Of a stretch of 64,000 nucleotides of DNA, positions 10,723 to 23,977 are shown in pieces. This DNA is from Nemophila menziesii (lineage: Eukaryota; Streptophyta; Magnoliopsida; Boraginales; Hydrophyllaceae), in NCBI GenBank assembly GCA_029959085.1, contig JARWIR010000016.1, positions 20,221,499 through 20,285,498 of the forward strand, written 5' to 3'. How positions within the stretch are numbered: the stretch's first letter is position 1; each line of letters begins with the position of its first letter. The notes beneath the pieces are model-generated. The model was not told the origin of the DNA and did not search any database. It saw only the letters and a list, made by a program, of their open reading frames with translations. Made by a program: the position numbers and the translations under genes.

Positions 10723-12254
10723 TGATGTCTCCTCATTTGTGATAGATTTATATTAGGATGAGACATCATTTTTAGTGATTTAGGAAGTCTTCTAGTCGAT
10801 TTTCTTAAGAAATAGTGCACTTTCCTATTTTGAGTCTTGATTTAGTAAATTATTATTTTTAGAGCATATTGGGTTTAATTATTTATTTAGTGTGAAGCTT
10901 TAAAGATAATTATGGAGATTAATTAGATTCCAAGTCAAAGACTACAAGATATGGAAAGAGATAAGCATGGTAATTGGAGATAAGGAAAGAAAAGCTGAAA
11001 TCATGGAAAAGGAAAAGCTGCCTTAAATCTGAATTTCTGCAGCTACGTCTAAAGAAGTGGTGATAACTCCAAAACCGAGCCGATTTTGGAAGATTTCTTT
11101 CACAGGGACGTAGATAATTCCGTGCGGATTCTTTTGGTATCTTATGGGCTAAAAATCGACCAATAACGAAGAAGATATGATTAAAACAAGTAAGCAGTAA
11201 TTATCTTTATTTCCATACGAATTAGAGTTGGGCTTGGAGTCCACCACTTCTCCTTCAAGAAAACGAATTAGGTCTTCCTAATCACCTATAAATACACCCT
11301 TATACCATTGTAAACATGTCCTTGCTCATTTTCAAGATTAGGCTTAGTCCTTACTTGTATTTTCTCACTTTTAAATAATAGCTTAGGTCTTTAATTTATT
11401 ATTCATCCTTAGAATGAAGCTATTCATCCAAGAAGCAAGCTGACCTATAGAGGAAGACAAGAAGCAAGAAGTTGGAGAGTGACAAACTCCTCTTCTACAT
11501 CTCACCTTCTCTATATTTAGGGTGATTAGCTATAGATTTATGCTCAACCATTGTTCTAAGCTTTTATTCTGTACATTTTACTTTTAATTGTTAGGTTATT
11601 ATTTTGTCTTTAAATTCAATAATACTATTTGTTATTTTAATTGATTGAGCTTGGCGTATATTGTTATTATGTGTTTTGACTTATTGTTCCAACCCTAGAT
11701 TTGGCCAATCTTAGGATTATTCTTAGTTATTGAAAACACCACATAATCGTCTAGTTTTGATCCTTTGCCTAACTAGATAGCCATAAAGGTTTGATTTAAC
11801 CACCAATCATTACTCAGGAATCCTTGGTAGTGGAGAGGTTGCTCCTAAGCCTAATAGAGGCTAGGTAGAATTTAGAATCCTGGTTAATATATAATGCTTA
11901 ATCTATGACAGGTTAGTATAACAACTTAGTAAAATAGACTCATATTAGTGACCTTAATCTATTAAACTTACATTCATATTTATTTATCTGCATTCGTATT
12001 TGTTTATTTCACATCAGATAGTTGTTCATATTATTTTATCTTTTTATATTTTATTCTAAAGCATCTAAATTCATCTACGCTTGTTAAACATATGTAGATC
12101 TAACGGATACAATCCCTGCGAACGAACTTAACTTATCATTAAAACTTGCAAACGATCTGTGATACTTGCAGTGAGTTACGTGGTTCTCAAGGGTGTGTGC
12201 TCTTTATTATTATCTTTATTTATATATTTATTTATCACACCTCTGCCCCCACCA
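10723..12254 (+). repeat. 3' LTR of nested Athila-like element
   Basis: Begins TGATGTCTCC after the polypurine tract and ends CCCACCA at 12254. CTAAA and the resumed LINE follow. It is 16 bp shorter than the 5' LTR, mainly through a shorter TTA-rich tract and a 4-5 bp deletion. Confidence 0.93.
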
Positions 12255-14090
12255 CTAAAAAAGTAACGTCTCATCTTACTTCTCTGATCTCCAACTTTTA
12301 TTGGAATAATCAAGGTCAGGACAGGTGCCACTGGATTAAGTGGCAAACTCTTATGAATTCAAAAGAGGATGGTGGTCTTGGATTTAAGGATTTTCATTGT
12401 CAGAATTCAGCTTTGCTATCCTCTAATGCTTGTAAATTTCTGAATAAAAAGGAATCTTTACTTTATAAGGTTCTAAAAGGGAAGTATTTCCCTCGAAATG
12501 ATTTTACTGAAGATAAACTTACTAGTAACTTCTCATGGGGTTTTAAAAGTCTCATGGAGGGCAAAAATTGTTTCTTAAAGTCATTAAAGTGGTGTGTGGG
12601 AAATGGAAAAAAAATTATAATATGGGATGATTTGTGGATTCCAAACATTTCTAGTTTTACATAACCACATGGGTGTGCCTTGATTTATGTCTCTGAATTG
12701 ATGCATATTGGTAAAAATGAATGGAATGTGGATTTACTTAATCTTCACTTTACCCCTAAAGTTGTTGCAACCATTTCTGGTATATATCTCCCCTCCCATT
12801 TATGTGAAGACACTCCTTACTGGTCATTTTTGAATGATGGAGATGTAAATGTGAGGGATATGTACAAGAAAATTTGGAGGGCTCAACAAGGGGTGAAAAT
12901 CTTAGTAATAAAAAGAAAGGAGAATTCTCTTTTAAACTTCAGTCCGAGGATTGGAATTTAATTTGGAAAATGAAAGTGTTACCTAAAATTAAAAACTTTA
13001 TTGGGAAGTGTTGTGAAAATGGATAACCAACTAATGAAAATAGAAAGAAAAGAAAATATTGTGATAGCTCTCTTTGCCAAATTTGTGAGACTGAACCTGA
13101 AAATGTTGAGCATCTTTTGTTTCGCTGTTCTTGGGCTAAAAATGTTTGGTTGGCAAGCCCAATTTGTTTCAAAGCCCTGTCTGAACCAACCTTCAATTTT
13201 AACAGATGGATTAATTTTATGAGGCTAAGCCTAAAGGAATCTGAGCTTAATGAAAAAGGGCTTGGAGAGTTAGATTTTTTTATAGCTTGGTTTATTTGGA
13301 AGGGTAGAAATGAATGTGATTTTCGAGGAGTTTCACCTGGCCCTATTAAAACTTTACAAGAGGCCCGAAAAGACTATGATGAATACAATCTTGCCATGAG
13401 ATGTAACTCTGAGGCTAAGAAGTATAACATTTCAAAGAATATCGAGAGAGGAAAAAGCTTTAATCCAGAAGCTTTTAACAACTCAAATGTTAACCAAGCT
13501 TATAATTTGAGAAATAACTTGGAAAATAACAGTAAAACAGGATAGATTCAACCCTAGGCTGGAAAATATAAAATAAATTTTGATGTTTCTTTTAAATTTT
13601 TTACTAATCAAGCTGCATTTGCTTGCATTGCTTGGAATTCAAATGGTAAAATGATAGATGGTTTTTCTCACAAGATGGTGGCCAATTCTGCAATTGAAGT
13701 TGAAGTGAGAGGTTTGATTGGAGCTTGTTAACGAGCAGCTAAATTTCCTCCTGGTGCAGTGGAGATTGAGAATGATTGCTGCAATTTGATTAACCAAACT
13801 AAGAAAGGCAGGAACTTTTTTTGTAATATTAAGGTTTTGGTTAATTGTATTGTTAGATGTAAGGTTTTGTTGAAACTTAAAATCTATTTTGCTGAGAGAT
13901 CTAAAAATTGTAGTGCCGATTGGGTTTCTAAACAAAAGCTCAAGGGCTCTTGTTTAGTCTTTGGAACCTTGTACCTCCTCCCCAATTAGCAAGTCTTCTC
14001 GTTTCATATTTCCATCCACTAGGGATAGGATAAGTGTATTTGTTTTTTGCTTTATATATCTATGCATCTTTCGACTAAAAAAAAGCAAAA
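12255..14090 (+). mobile_element. LINE, 3' part: RT end, zf-RVT, RNase H and A-rich tail
   Basis: Continuation of the LINE split at 3789. It contains the end of the RT domain (WIKWQTLMNSKEDGGLGFKD, then IIIWDDLWIPN near 12620), a zf-RVT-like segment (CQICETEPENVEHLLF near 13090, in a shifted frame) and an RNase H-like domain (13560-13985; FDVSFKFF, then NSAIEVEVRGLIGAC followed by an in-frame TAA). Stops are at 12662 and 13730, with frame changes near 12900-13120. An A-rich stretch at 14078-14094 is probably the eroded poly(A) tail. Confidence 0.85.
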
Positions 14091-14384
14091 TAAAAGTCAT
14101 AGAATGAAAAGTAAAAAATCTAAATACTTCTTGATAAAAAACTAAAACTACAGAGATGTCTAAACAAAATCTTCATAACTTCTTTATAACTTCAACAATC
14201 ATCCATATCCCCATTTCTATCCATATCATCTTTACCATAACTTCTACGGAGTCGGGTTAAAACTAAAAGATTAACATCAAAATTATAAAGTTAAAATATA
14301 ATTTGGTAATAGTATGTAAAACTAATGTAATGATTTCAAATTTGTGATTTACCTACGTATAAGTAGATTTAGTTTTGCATTAAG

Positions 14385-14705
14385 TTATCTAATAATAGTA
14401 TCATTTTCAACTTTGTTCTCAATTAATATTTCATTACTCTTTGTCAATGTTTCATTACTCTTCGTTAATACTTCAACTTGATCGGTTAAAGTCTGAAACT
14501 TCTCCAAAGATTCGAATGATAGATGTTTGTTATACCTAGATGGTGTAGGTCTCATTCCTTTCCATCGCGCCATTCGAAGGATCTCATCATCATCATCTAC
14601 TGTAGAGTTTGCATTTAATGTACCATCCTCAACATCATGAGATAATTGCAACTTAAGCTCCTTATATTTAGCATAAAAGTTAAAAAATAAATCATCAAAA
14701 CTCAA
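14385..14705 (-). pseudogene. Possible CACTA second-gene relic (coiled-coil end)
   Basis: A 106-codon minus-strand frame. It ends in a heptad-like segment with the repeat LTKSNETLTKSNE. It lies downstream of the CACTA transposase remains on the same strand, where a second CACTA gene would be expected. Sequence similarity is weak, so the assignment rests mostly on position. Confidence 0.3.
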
Positions 14706-16225
14706 TGATATAAGGATGCTCTGTCTTCAATCTTAGCATATAATTATGATTAACAATTAATCACAAGCCACATACTTAACACTAACACTAATAGAAAATA
14801 GGATAATACTTTGTTATCCTACCGAAAAAGTACATTTTAAACCAGAAGAAACTTTATTTTAAAAGTAGAAATTACCAATAATATTAGTAGAACCTTCATC
14901 CATTAGTTTAGTTTCTTTGTGGGTGTGAGTCTTTACGTAAAAGTCAGCATCAGACACTTTTCCACCTGTTTCGAGTTTCTGGTCACAATTATTAGTAGAG
15001 TTCAATAGAAATAGTCCAGTTTTAGCACGTGTAAAATATGATATAAAGGTTAAATACTACTTCGAGTACCATTTCCTTTCTTTTTCTTGCACAGGTTTTG
15101 ATTCCGCAAGTATGAAAATTCAGTTTGCAGTGCTCTAATATTCTGTTTTTGTTTTGAAAACGCCTATCAAACAATGATATAGAATAAAGTCAGCCAATTT
15201 ATCGTCCTCAAATTATTACATTGAAAATATTCAAAAATCCAAATAAATTGTTTGGATTCATACAAGACGAGATGCAGTACAATTTTTAAAGGACCTGAAG
15301 GACTATTTGCATAATATGAAGGACCTAAAGTTCATTTTTTTTCCTTAAAAACTAAACAAAAACAATTGAGCCAACTATAGGAAGTGCATAAGTGAGTAAT
15401 TATATATATAATATAATATATATTAATTGTATAATATATTGTTTTTGATTGAATATTTTAATTTTTTTCTCAGGCTTATATTCCACCAATTTCTCACCTT
15501 GCCTTTTGAAAATACAAGATATGAAAGGGAATGAATATATAAATCAATTTAGGTTTCAAGATTTTTTACAATTGATGAAATTGCTTGATGGTGTAACACC
15601 TTGTTTACAATTGATGAAATTGCAAACATGGGATCTAGGTAAATAATTATTCAATCAGTTTTCAAGAAATATTGATGATTTTTACTCCACAAAATTTGAT
15701 TTCTTATGTAATTTAGGGGTACAGCAAAGAAGCAACAAGACAAATTCTAGAAGTTTATTAGAATATAAACAAATTAGGGTACTTAAATTTTGCTCAAAAT
15801 ATACTTTTTTAGACAAGATAAAAAAAAATAGTCACTATTTAAATAAGTCTTCCTATCAGTTATGACTTTTCAATAAAAAATTTATGACTAACAGATGTGA
15901 CATATTTAACCCAAACATCATTTATCCATAACCTGGTTTTCTTTTTCTTTTTTCTTGGTAAGCAGTGTTTTTGTTTCATTTCAACCTCAATTATCGGCCA
16001 ATTTTTACTCTTATGAAACCTGCTTGATAATACTTCTTACCTCAGTTTCTTTATGTAGTGTACCTGTGGAACGTTTTTACGAATGTACGCCACACATTTC
16101 TCTTTTGTATAAAAGAGAGTCCTTATATGTTTCCTTAACTTGCATTTGTAGTTGTTCCAGCAACGTCCGGTCTTTTTAAGAATATATTCTTCTTCTTCTT
16201 ATTCAAAGGGAATAATGTAACGCTC

Positions 16226-16498
16226 CTAAAATATTTTAGAGTTATTAACATAATTAAGTAGTGAAAAATATGGAAATGTGATTAAAAAGGATATTACCCT
16301 CATATAACTTAGAATCGGAGCCCAGAATAATTTGAGTAATTTCCTCCAATCCTTGTAAGGAGGAATCAGACACAAGATTCCCATACGAGAAACTACTCTA
16401 CATGTTGTGGATAACTTTTGATCACCAATGTTTTGCCCTTTTGATTTGAAATTAAAATATTGTCGTTTATCCCCCATATGCCAAACTGTTTTGCACAT
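16226..16498 (-). pseudogene. Possible CACTA second-gene relic (Transposase_24-like)
   Basis: The minus-strand frame contains RMGILCLIPPYKDWRKLL and then LFWAPIL. The spacing of R, I-P, D-W and L-W recalls the conserved core of plant En/Spm Transposase_24 proteins. The strand and order agree with the transposase at 18080-21180. No intact gene is present. Confidence 0.35.
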
Positions 16499-18079
16499 GG
16501 ACGGTTCTCTAGTTTTCCTTTTACCATCACTTACGTTTGTGTCTGGATGTTCTTCATTATCATAAGAAATCCCCGTTCCAAATGGAGAATAATAAGTAAT
16601 ACTAATATAAGAAACAAAATATATTATATAAAAATAAAATAAACAGTGAAATATAAGAATTCAAGTCAAAAAATTTGGATTAGAAATTTAAAGATGTGGG
16701 GTACTGTTTTGTATTTCCCCCCTTTTTAAACCTTTTTTAACTAAATTTAGTCGTACCTTTTCTAAATTGTTTTACTCGCATTCTGATGATCCAAAATTTA
16801 TCCTTGTTATTCCATAAATTTTGCTTTCCAATGTGATATTAGAATAGAAAAATTATATAAATCTCTCACTTTGATTGACTAATTATCTTGAGATTGGCCA
16901 TCAACTTGTCTCAAATTTCATTACCCTATGACTAAATCATATGGACTTTTGGTAATGCTCACATACAAGAGAACGTGATAAACCTTATTTGCTAATCAAT
17001 CTACAGTTTGGTTATTTTTTCACAAATACCATAAATTTTGCTGTCTAAACAATAATCTAAATTATCAATTATCAATTATCAAAATGCTAAATATTTATTC
17101 CAAAACCAAAAATATAGAATAAGGGACAAGGTGTTGACTGATTCAACAACATCCTTTTTTTTTTGTCAAAAGAATCGGCAATATCAGAATCAAGCGCCGT
17201 TTAAAATAATATATCTGATTAATTTTTTTAGGCCTAACTTCACTTTGATTACAAGATACAAAATCTCACATATAACAAATTAAATAGCTATATACTATGC
17301 ATTTTATGAGAGAGCATTCAAAAAAATACAATACTCACCATTTTAATCAACAACAACAAATTAAACCCAGAATCTATGATTCTAAGTTTACTAAACAACA
17401 TAGAGAAGCTATTTAACCTACCTTGAATTAGTAGTGATAAGTTACGTGATAATACTTGACGAGCCATTAAGAGAGAAGCAATTCCATGAGATAAATTTGA
17501 TTAAGCGAAGTAGATGGATCTGTTTATTTTTTTCTTGGAGAGGAGCGAAGGCATAAGTAGATAGACGGATATATTGATAAAAATATAGAAAAAAGATAGG
17601 CAGATATAATAAAGCGGGAATTAAAAGGTATGTGAAAAATATGAAGAAAAAAAACCAATTAAAAAAGGAATCAAAACTTTACTTAAAAATTTATATCTTT
17701 TATAAAACTTGAATTGTACTTTAAAAAATTGTTATACCTATACTTTTATTATAATTTTTTTTTGTAATATAATATAATATATATTTCAGACTAATATATA
17801 TTTTAGTAATTTTTTTTTCAAATTATTTCATAATTTTATACAGTAAAATTAATGTAAAATTTTTATTAATAAATTGACTATTTTTTCTCTTAATTTAAAG
17901 TACTATTATTAATAATATGTAATAAAGAGTGTTAAAAAATCTGAATTTCGACCAAAACAATATGAATAGAATAATTCCATCACCAAAAACTAACTATTTC
18001 GAATAATTAATAAAGAAAATAATATTAAAAATATCTCAAAATTATAAATGGTGGAAAACATTAGAAAAAAAAAATTTCA

Positions 18080-21000
18080 TCAACTCGGGTCCAATCTCTT
18101 TCGTCCAAATCTTTACAATCATATGGGCCATTTCTTTCAAACATGGTAGGATTATCTTCGGTATTATTTCCAGTATTGTTTTCAATTATATCTTGTTCAG
18201 TTGACAACAACCCATCTTTACTAATATCATACACATCCTAGGGGGTTACTCTAATCATATTTTTCCATTTAGGATTCAAAGGATCTTTCACGTAAAATGC
18301 TTGTTGAGCCTGGGGTGGTATAACAAATGGCTCATGGAGAATGTTTTCCCCCTGTACTTGACAGCTGTGAAAAATTGACCATTGTAAGTCCAAAGTCATC
18401 CTTTTTCACGCCTTTCTCTCGTGTTATATCAGCCTGGTAGGTCCTTGTGTGTTATAAAATAATGCAATAAAAGTAAAAGAATAAAGGATCCACAAACCGC
18501 AAGTGTACGGGTCGTTCCAAGTAATAGATAAGTAAATAAGGGAAAATCGTCTCCACAGGGATTTAAGTAGTTATTCTAACTTCGTGTTCAATATTAATAG
18601 ATAGTTTTAATTGTCTTAATTAAAAAGATAAGTAGCAAAGGAGTTTGTTTTCTAATTAACTAAATAAAATAAATAATAAATAATTATACAAGTAAGATAA
18701 GGAGATGCAAGTATGAATCTATCTTATTGAATTTATGATTCATAAGAATAAGGGTGAATGGAAAATCTCACAATAATCGGGACTCTATAATCTCCTAGCC
18801 CCCTGTCGGGTGGACCTAGGAGCTATCCTAAAGTACTATAAACCCCTATATGGGTGAATATGCCTCTTCGGATGATAAGTTCTTTTACCTCTTTGGATAC
18901 GTGGTTAGTCAATCATGTCGGTCAATAACGGACACCACGCGTCTATATCCTAGTTATGTAATTAAACCCCCCCTATCGGATGATCACTTCGCCACTAAAG
19001 TGAATAGATCAATTACTAAAACCTACCCTTGATTCATGACGTCAATGATAGTAAACAAGCACAAGAATATAGTCAATGGAAATTAAGAACCAGTTCAATT
19101 AAATACTAAAATCCCAGATTCAAATTAAAACAGAAAAACAATAATCAATGATTCATATAATTACAATCCTAAAGAGAAATTATGCATACTAAAGCTCTTG
19201 AATAAATATCTTAGAAATACATCATAGACAAAATATATCTAATACTAATTTACCAAAGAATAGAGATGGAGAAGTGTTGAATTGATGTAATTAAGCTCTA
19301 GCTCTTGCTTCATCCTCCTCTAGATCCTCCTGATTGCTTCTATAATGAATTATGTACGTATATTAAGCTTATCCAGCCAAGGGATGATTTTCTAAGGTTT
19401 AGAACTGATATATATATAGGTGCTAGGTCGAAATCTTGGAGTAGGGGTCAAGTAAAATAGTCCAAGCCCAACTCAAATTCGTAACCCTAAAATCTAGAAA
19501 AGGTAAGAAACTGTTGTTGTTTTGTTTTGGCTTTAACTGCTTCAATACTTATCCGTTTGACGCGTTCCAATAGTCGAAACTAATCGTCTCGGAAAGCTCT
19601 TTAACTTTGCTTCAGAACATTATTCCAAATTCCTAGCCAATATTGAGTTATGAGCCCTTTTGTGGACGTGGCTGGTGAAATTCAGATGTATTTGGCAGCT
19701 TTTCCATTCCTAGTTGAACTCTGATTCCTTCTACATTCTGATTTCTTCAAGATCTTATATTGTTATCTCCTTAAAATTGATTTGGCATATAATTTATTTC
19801 CATATTATTTTTAAAGCTTTACATTAACACAAAAATTAAACCAAATATGCTATAAAAATAATAATTCATCAAATCAAGACAAGAAATAGGAATATTACGA
19901 ATTAAGCACAAAAGTCAATATAAAAAGACCATTTTCTACCTAAAATGATGTCTCCTAAGGGCTTATATTTAGAACAATTAGGGAGACATCACAGCTCAAT
20001 TACAACAAAATAATACCACCTTATATCTTGCGGAATTGTTCAGTTCAATTGTGTATGTAAGCTAACCAAAATACTCGTGTTCTCTCTCTATTAAGGTTGA
20101 ATCTCGAGAAGAGAACACACTTGACGCTATCGATGTTAACACAACTCCATAATTCGGTGATATGTTTCCCTTACTCGCTACTTTGGTACAAAAATTTATA
20201 CCATTTGAAACAAAACCTTTAAAACTATTTACAACATTTGAAGGACCCATAGCAAGACATTTAATCAGTTCTAAAAAGTTTTCATTAATCAATTTTAGTG
20301 CCTATATAAAAAATATATAGGTTAAGAAAATAAACTAGAACTCGTAATATATATATGAACAAACAGAAAATAGGAAAATAATAATTCTTACATGATTTTT
20401 AAACCATTCATGAAATTCTTTCATCACCAATTGTTGTAATAAGTTTGGATTAGTTTCACATCTTCTAGCTGGAGAAGATTGAATCTTGTACCTCTTAAAT
20501 TCTCTACAAAAAATTGTAAAATTTTCGTAATATAATATTATAAAGTACTAATTTTCATGGATAAAGAATAATAAAATAGAAAATAATACAAATATTAATA
20601 TTATAATTGATAAAAGTAACTACTTAATCGATATATGGATCAATTTCAACAAGATGCATCAAGACATATCGATGTGCTAGTATCAATGGCAAAGGATCTA
20701 GCCTTTTAGTATGAGTTGCTCCCTTGAATGTAGCACCACTAGAAAGTAAATACTTTTATCTTTCTACTAGATCGATATCATTATTTCGACTTGACCGATT
20801 TAAAATCGTCCCGATTCCAACCAAATATCTAGAGCAAAACGTATAGCATTCTTGGGCAACATAACCTTCAGCAATAGATCCTTCTGGGTGGGCTTGGTTG
20901 TTGTTGGCATACCATTTGAATACTAAACACCTAATATGACATTTGAATGATTGTATGAGTTTAAAAATGTCAATTACTAAGTTGTAGTTGCAAATTTCAA

Positions 21001-21176
21001 AATGTTATAACAATACCTTTCAATTGAGTACATTCATCTAAATTAAACTGGATCACCAAGTTTTGCTTCATCGGCCAGGTGGATGACCAAGTGCACCATT
21101 ATAGTAAAAAAAGAAAGAGGAAAACATCTTTCCATGGCACACAACACTAAAGCTACACGATAATATTGTTTTGTTT
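18080..21176 (-). pseudogene. CACTA (En/Spm) transposase TNP2 remains, split by a solo LTR
   Basis: Read on the minus strand, several exon-like blocks follow the order of plant CACTA transposases. At 21176-21035: MERCFPLSFFTIMVHLVIHL, then EAKLGDPV (the DUF4218 region). At 20915-20770: EGSIAEGYVAQECYTFCSRY. At 20512-20400: VMKEFHEWF. At 20292-20062: MGPSNVVNSFKGFVSNGINF and NYGVVLTS. At 18430-18080: VKKDDFGLTMVNF and AQQAFYVKDPLNPKW (the DUF4216 end). The last two blocks are separated by the solo LTR at 18435-19991. Stops and frame breaks show the gene is dead. The family cuts and pastes CACTA elements. Confidence 0.8.
18435..19991 (-). repeat. Solo Athila-type LTR inserted in the CACTA transposase
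   Basis: A 1557-bp LTR in reverse orientation, TGGTAGGTCC...GGGAGACATCA on the plus strand, so the element reads TGATGTCTCC...CCTACCA on the minus strand. Flanks are CAGCC (18430-18434) and CAGCT (19992-19996), a target duplication with one mismatch. No internal region is attached, so it is probably an LTR-LTR recombination product. Its first 480 bases (minus strand) closely resemble the start of the LTR at 56252. Confidence 0.82.
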
Positions 21177-21671
21177 AGAAAAAGTAAGATTTTGATGTTG
21201 TTTTGTTTTGGTCGTAACCGATTCAATAATTATCCGTTTGACGCGTTTGAGTAGTCGAAATTCATCGTCTCGGAAAACTATTTAACTTTGATGTAGACCA
21301 TTCTTCCAAATTCCTAACCAAACGTGAGATATAAACCCTTTTGTTGTCGTAACAACTGGAATTCAGATTTATTTGGCAACTTTATCTTTTCCTTTTTCAT
21401 ATTTCTTGCCTTTATCTCCAATTTCCATGTTTATCCTCTTTCCTTTATATCTTAGAATTAACTTGGCCTCTAATTAATTACCATATATCTTTAAAACTTC
21501 ACACTAAATAAATGATTAAACCCAATATGCTCTAAAAATAACAAATAATTAAATCAAGATACAAAATAGGAAAGTGTACTAAATCATGAGAAAATCGAAC
21601 TATATTCTAATAAATACACCTACAATGATGTCTCCAACTAATAATAAATCATCACAAATGGGGAGACATCA
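21177..21671 (-). repeat. Truncated Athila-type LTR fragment
   Basis: The first ~490 bases of an LTR in reverse orientation, ending GGGAGACATCA at 21671. It is very similar to the opposite strand of about 56252-56750. The other end is cut off and joins CACTA sequence near 21176. Confidence 0.7.
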
Positions 21672-22423
21672 AGTATATGTTCGGTTCGGTATAATTTTCG
21701 GTTGTTGGTATATATTTTATTTAGTTTTGATTTTAATAAATTATAGATATATTTTTTAACTTATTTTAGGTCGCTACTGGAATATGTAACTGAAGATGTA
21801 CATTTACCCGATTGACCAAAAAAAAAAATGTACATTTACCCAATTAAATACTCTTTCATTACTATTGACACTCTATATATAAAGGGTTGTCCTGTGATAA
21901 AGTAAAATACAGTTAAAGAGATGTAATTGATAAAATACTACGTGAAATTTTACAAATATATAATCCAAATATCACTTATCGTTTACTGATTGTTAAAGAT
22001 TCCAAATATATTATCCAATTTTTACAAAAAGTGTGTAAGAGAATATCTCTTGTGCCTTGCTCCTAATTTGCAAACTTTGACGGTGATACTAATATATCAA
22101 GGTGTGTTCATTTGTTGACATGTATGAGATACTATGACTAATAATATGTCTGATAATAAATTCATGAAATTCTAATACTAATATTAACGTGTTGCTTAAT
22201 TTACGTATGAAATTGGTACTAAATAATAAATACATAATAAATCAACATGGTAAATATAGAATCCAAAAATTATTCAAATAAATTTTCAATATTGTTTTTT
22301 TCTAATATTTATGCAAAACAACATTTTTTACTAAACCGGTTCGATACATTAACGGTTTTTCGGTTCGGTTTATTCAGTTTTTGGGGTCGGTTCGGTTTTT
22401 CGCTTCGGTTTTGCTCACCCCTA
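21672..22423. mobile_element. hAT-like non-autonomous element remnant (one end visible)
   Basis: The right end TGCTCACCCCTA is the reverse complement of the TAGGGGTGAGCA terminus of the two better elements at 24198 and 41823. CGGTTCGG-type repeats near both ends are typical of this plant repeat class. The left terminus and target duplication are not found; the left side abuts the LTR fragment. Confidence 0.5.
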
Positions 22424-22439
22424 GCACGCGTATTAAAAG

Positions 22440-23880
22440 TTAGCTGCTTTTCGAAAAATGTTTTTCATGAGATGAAATTACGTCAAAATATATGTTGGTC
22501 ATGGACGAGTATTTTGGAAGGATGTGACTTGATAAAATAGGAAGTAATGATACAAATTGGTGATGGCACTTCAACGAATATTTGGAACCATAAGTGACTT
22601 ATGACTGATTAGAACCTCTAGGAACCAAAGAATTTAGACATAAAAATGGTGACGCGGCTCATGCAGGTGAACGAGGACACTTGATGATTTGTTTCCAAAC
22701 CCGTTGGTTAATGAAACTTCCCAAATTTCAGTTCATCAACTTAACAAACCAGACTGATTCCTCTGGCCACATTCTAAATCTAGAGAATACAGAACTAAGA
22801 CGGGATATCAGGTTCTCACTATAAGGTGATTAAATCAATGCCGCAATCATCACAAACAACTGAATTGAAAGATCCAAATATCTGGTCTAGAATTTGGAAA
22901 TTAAATATTCCAACAAAGATTCTGATATTCGCATGGAAAGGTTTATAGAAAAACATTACCTATTAAAATGAATATTAATTAGGGAGATATACGAAAGATG
23001 ATAATTGTTATAGGTGTCAGGATACTCTGAAATTTATTGTGCACTTGCTGCTCACATTCCCGGTATGTTTACAAGTTCGGGAGGGATCCTCTCTCCGAAT
23101 TCGGATTGACTCAGGATTCACATGAAACATGGGGGACTGGATTGTTGACATTTCAGAATCTTACGGGACAAAGGGATGGTCAAAAAAATTGTTACATCGT
23201 ATATCTTGATTATGTTATGGAATATTTTGAAAGAAAAAGTGAAGGTGGTCCATGAACAATGGAATATAGCGTGATATGGTCAACGGGGGAACTTATGAAT
23301 GAAATATTTGGCACAGAGTGGTCTGAGCTACCGATTTCCATAGAGAATGATCAACGTAATGGAAATAGGAGGGGTCTGGATGAGAGGGAAGTACAAAATT
23401 GTGATATTTTATATCTTGTGATGCATCATTCACAAACAAGTGGGAACCAACACGAGTGCAAGTTGCTAAGTATGACAATAGAACTGGGGAGAAGACAGTA
23501 CATTCTCGTTCTCTCTTTTGTTCTTCAACAACTGAAGGAGAAGCACGCGCGGAATTGGAATCTGTGATGTTATGCAGGGATCTATCATAAATGTAGAAAG
23601 CTATTTTCTCTGATAACATTTTAGTAATCCAGGGTATTAGGTCAACACCCACAACAAATTGGTCGTGCAGTCGATGGTGAGGTATATAGTGGAGTTGGCG
23701 GAACAAATGGGCTCAATATCATTACATCATCTCCCTAGACGCTTCAACGGGAAAGCAAATCATATTGCAAGAAATGCTAGACGGACGACCAGCGAGAAAA
23801 TGATGCAGATACAAGTGGATACGCTATTTCGAAACATGGGACAGGCTGATCATAGGGGTTCCGTTTGTTTGTTTCTCTGT
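22440..23880 (+). mobile_element. Second degenerate LINE remnant (ORF2 C-terminus)
   Basis: Pieces of a plant LINE ORF2 are recognisable. Near 22490: SWTSILEGCDLIK and IGDGTSTNIW. Near 22900: an SxxWKLxIPxKIxIFAWK-like stretch in broken form. An RNase H-like end with LHHLPRRFNGKANHIARNAR lies near 23720-23790. Frames change several times. Its 5' part is missing. Confidence 0.6.
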
Positions 23881-23903
23881 TAAAAAAGAATTAATATATA
23901 ACT

Positions 23904-23921
23904 TTTTGTATCAAATTAACC

Positions 23922-23977
<56 letters not shown>

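Larger units (their letters stand above)
3790..12254 (+). mobile_element. Athila-like Ty3/gypsy LTR retrotransposon, internally deleted, nested in the LINE
   Basis: Complete element with two LTRs (1548 and 1532 bp, both TGATGTCTCC...CCCACCA). It is flanked by the same 5 bp, CTAAA, at 3785-3789 and 12255-12259. A primer-binding site follows the 5' LTR directly and a polypurine tract directly precedes the 3' LTR. The inside holds gag, a retropepsin and a short integrase tail but no RT, RNase H or integrase core, followed by about 3 kb without coding potential. The gag type, the DLGAS protease motif and the tRNA-Asp-like primer site fit the Athila lineage. It must have relied on enzymes from another element to move. 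Confidence 0.92.
14095..17990. other. AT-rich stretch, probably 3' half of a CACTA transposon
   Basis: No intact gene. Two minus-strand fragments (14385-14705 and 16226-16498) are plausible relics of the second CACTA gene, listed separately. The rest is very AT-rich and was not recognised. No CACTA terminal repeat could be located. Confidence 0.4.

Noticed and set aside
12146..12664. 172-codon open frame starting in the 3' LTR
   Set aside because: Its first third is LTR sequence ending in the LTR/LINE junction; only the part after 12260 is real LINE coding sequence. The methionine is incidental.
18850..19032. Short plus-strand frame in the solo LTR
   Set aside because: Inside an LTR, opposite to its orientation, with no pattern.
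23293..23706. 137-codon minus-strand frame
   Set aside because: Shadow of the LINE remnant on the plus strand; no recognisable protein pattern.
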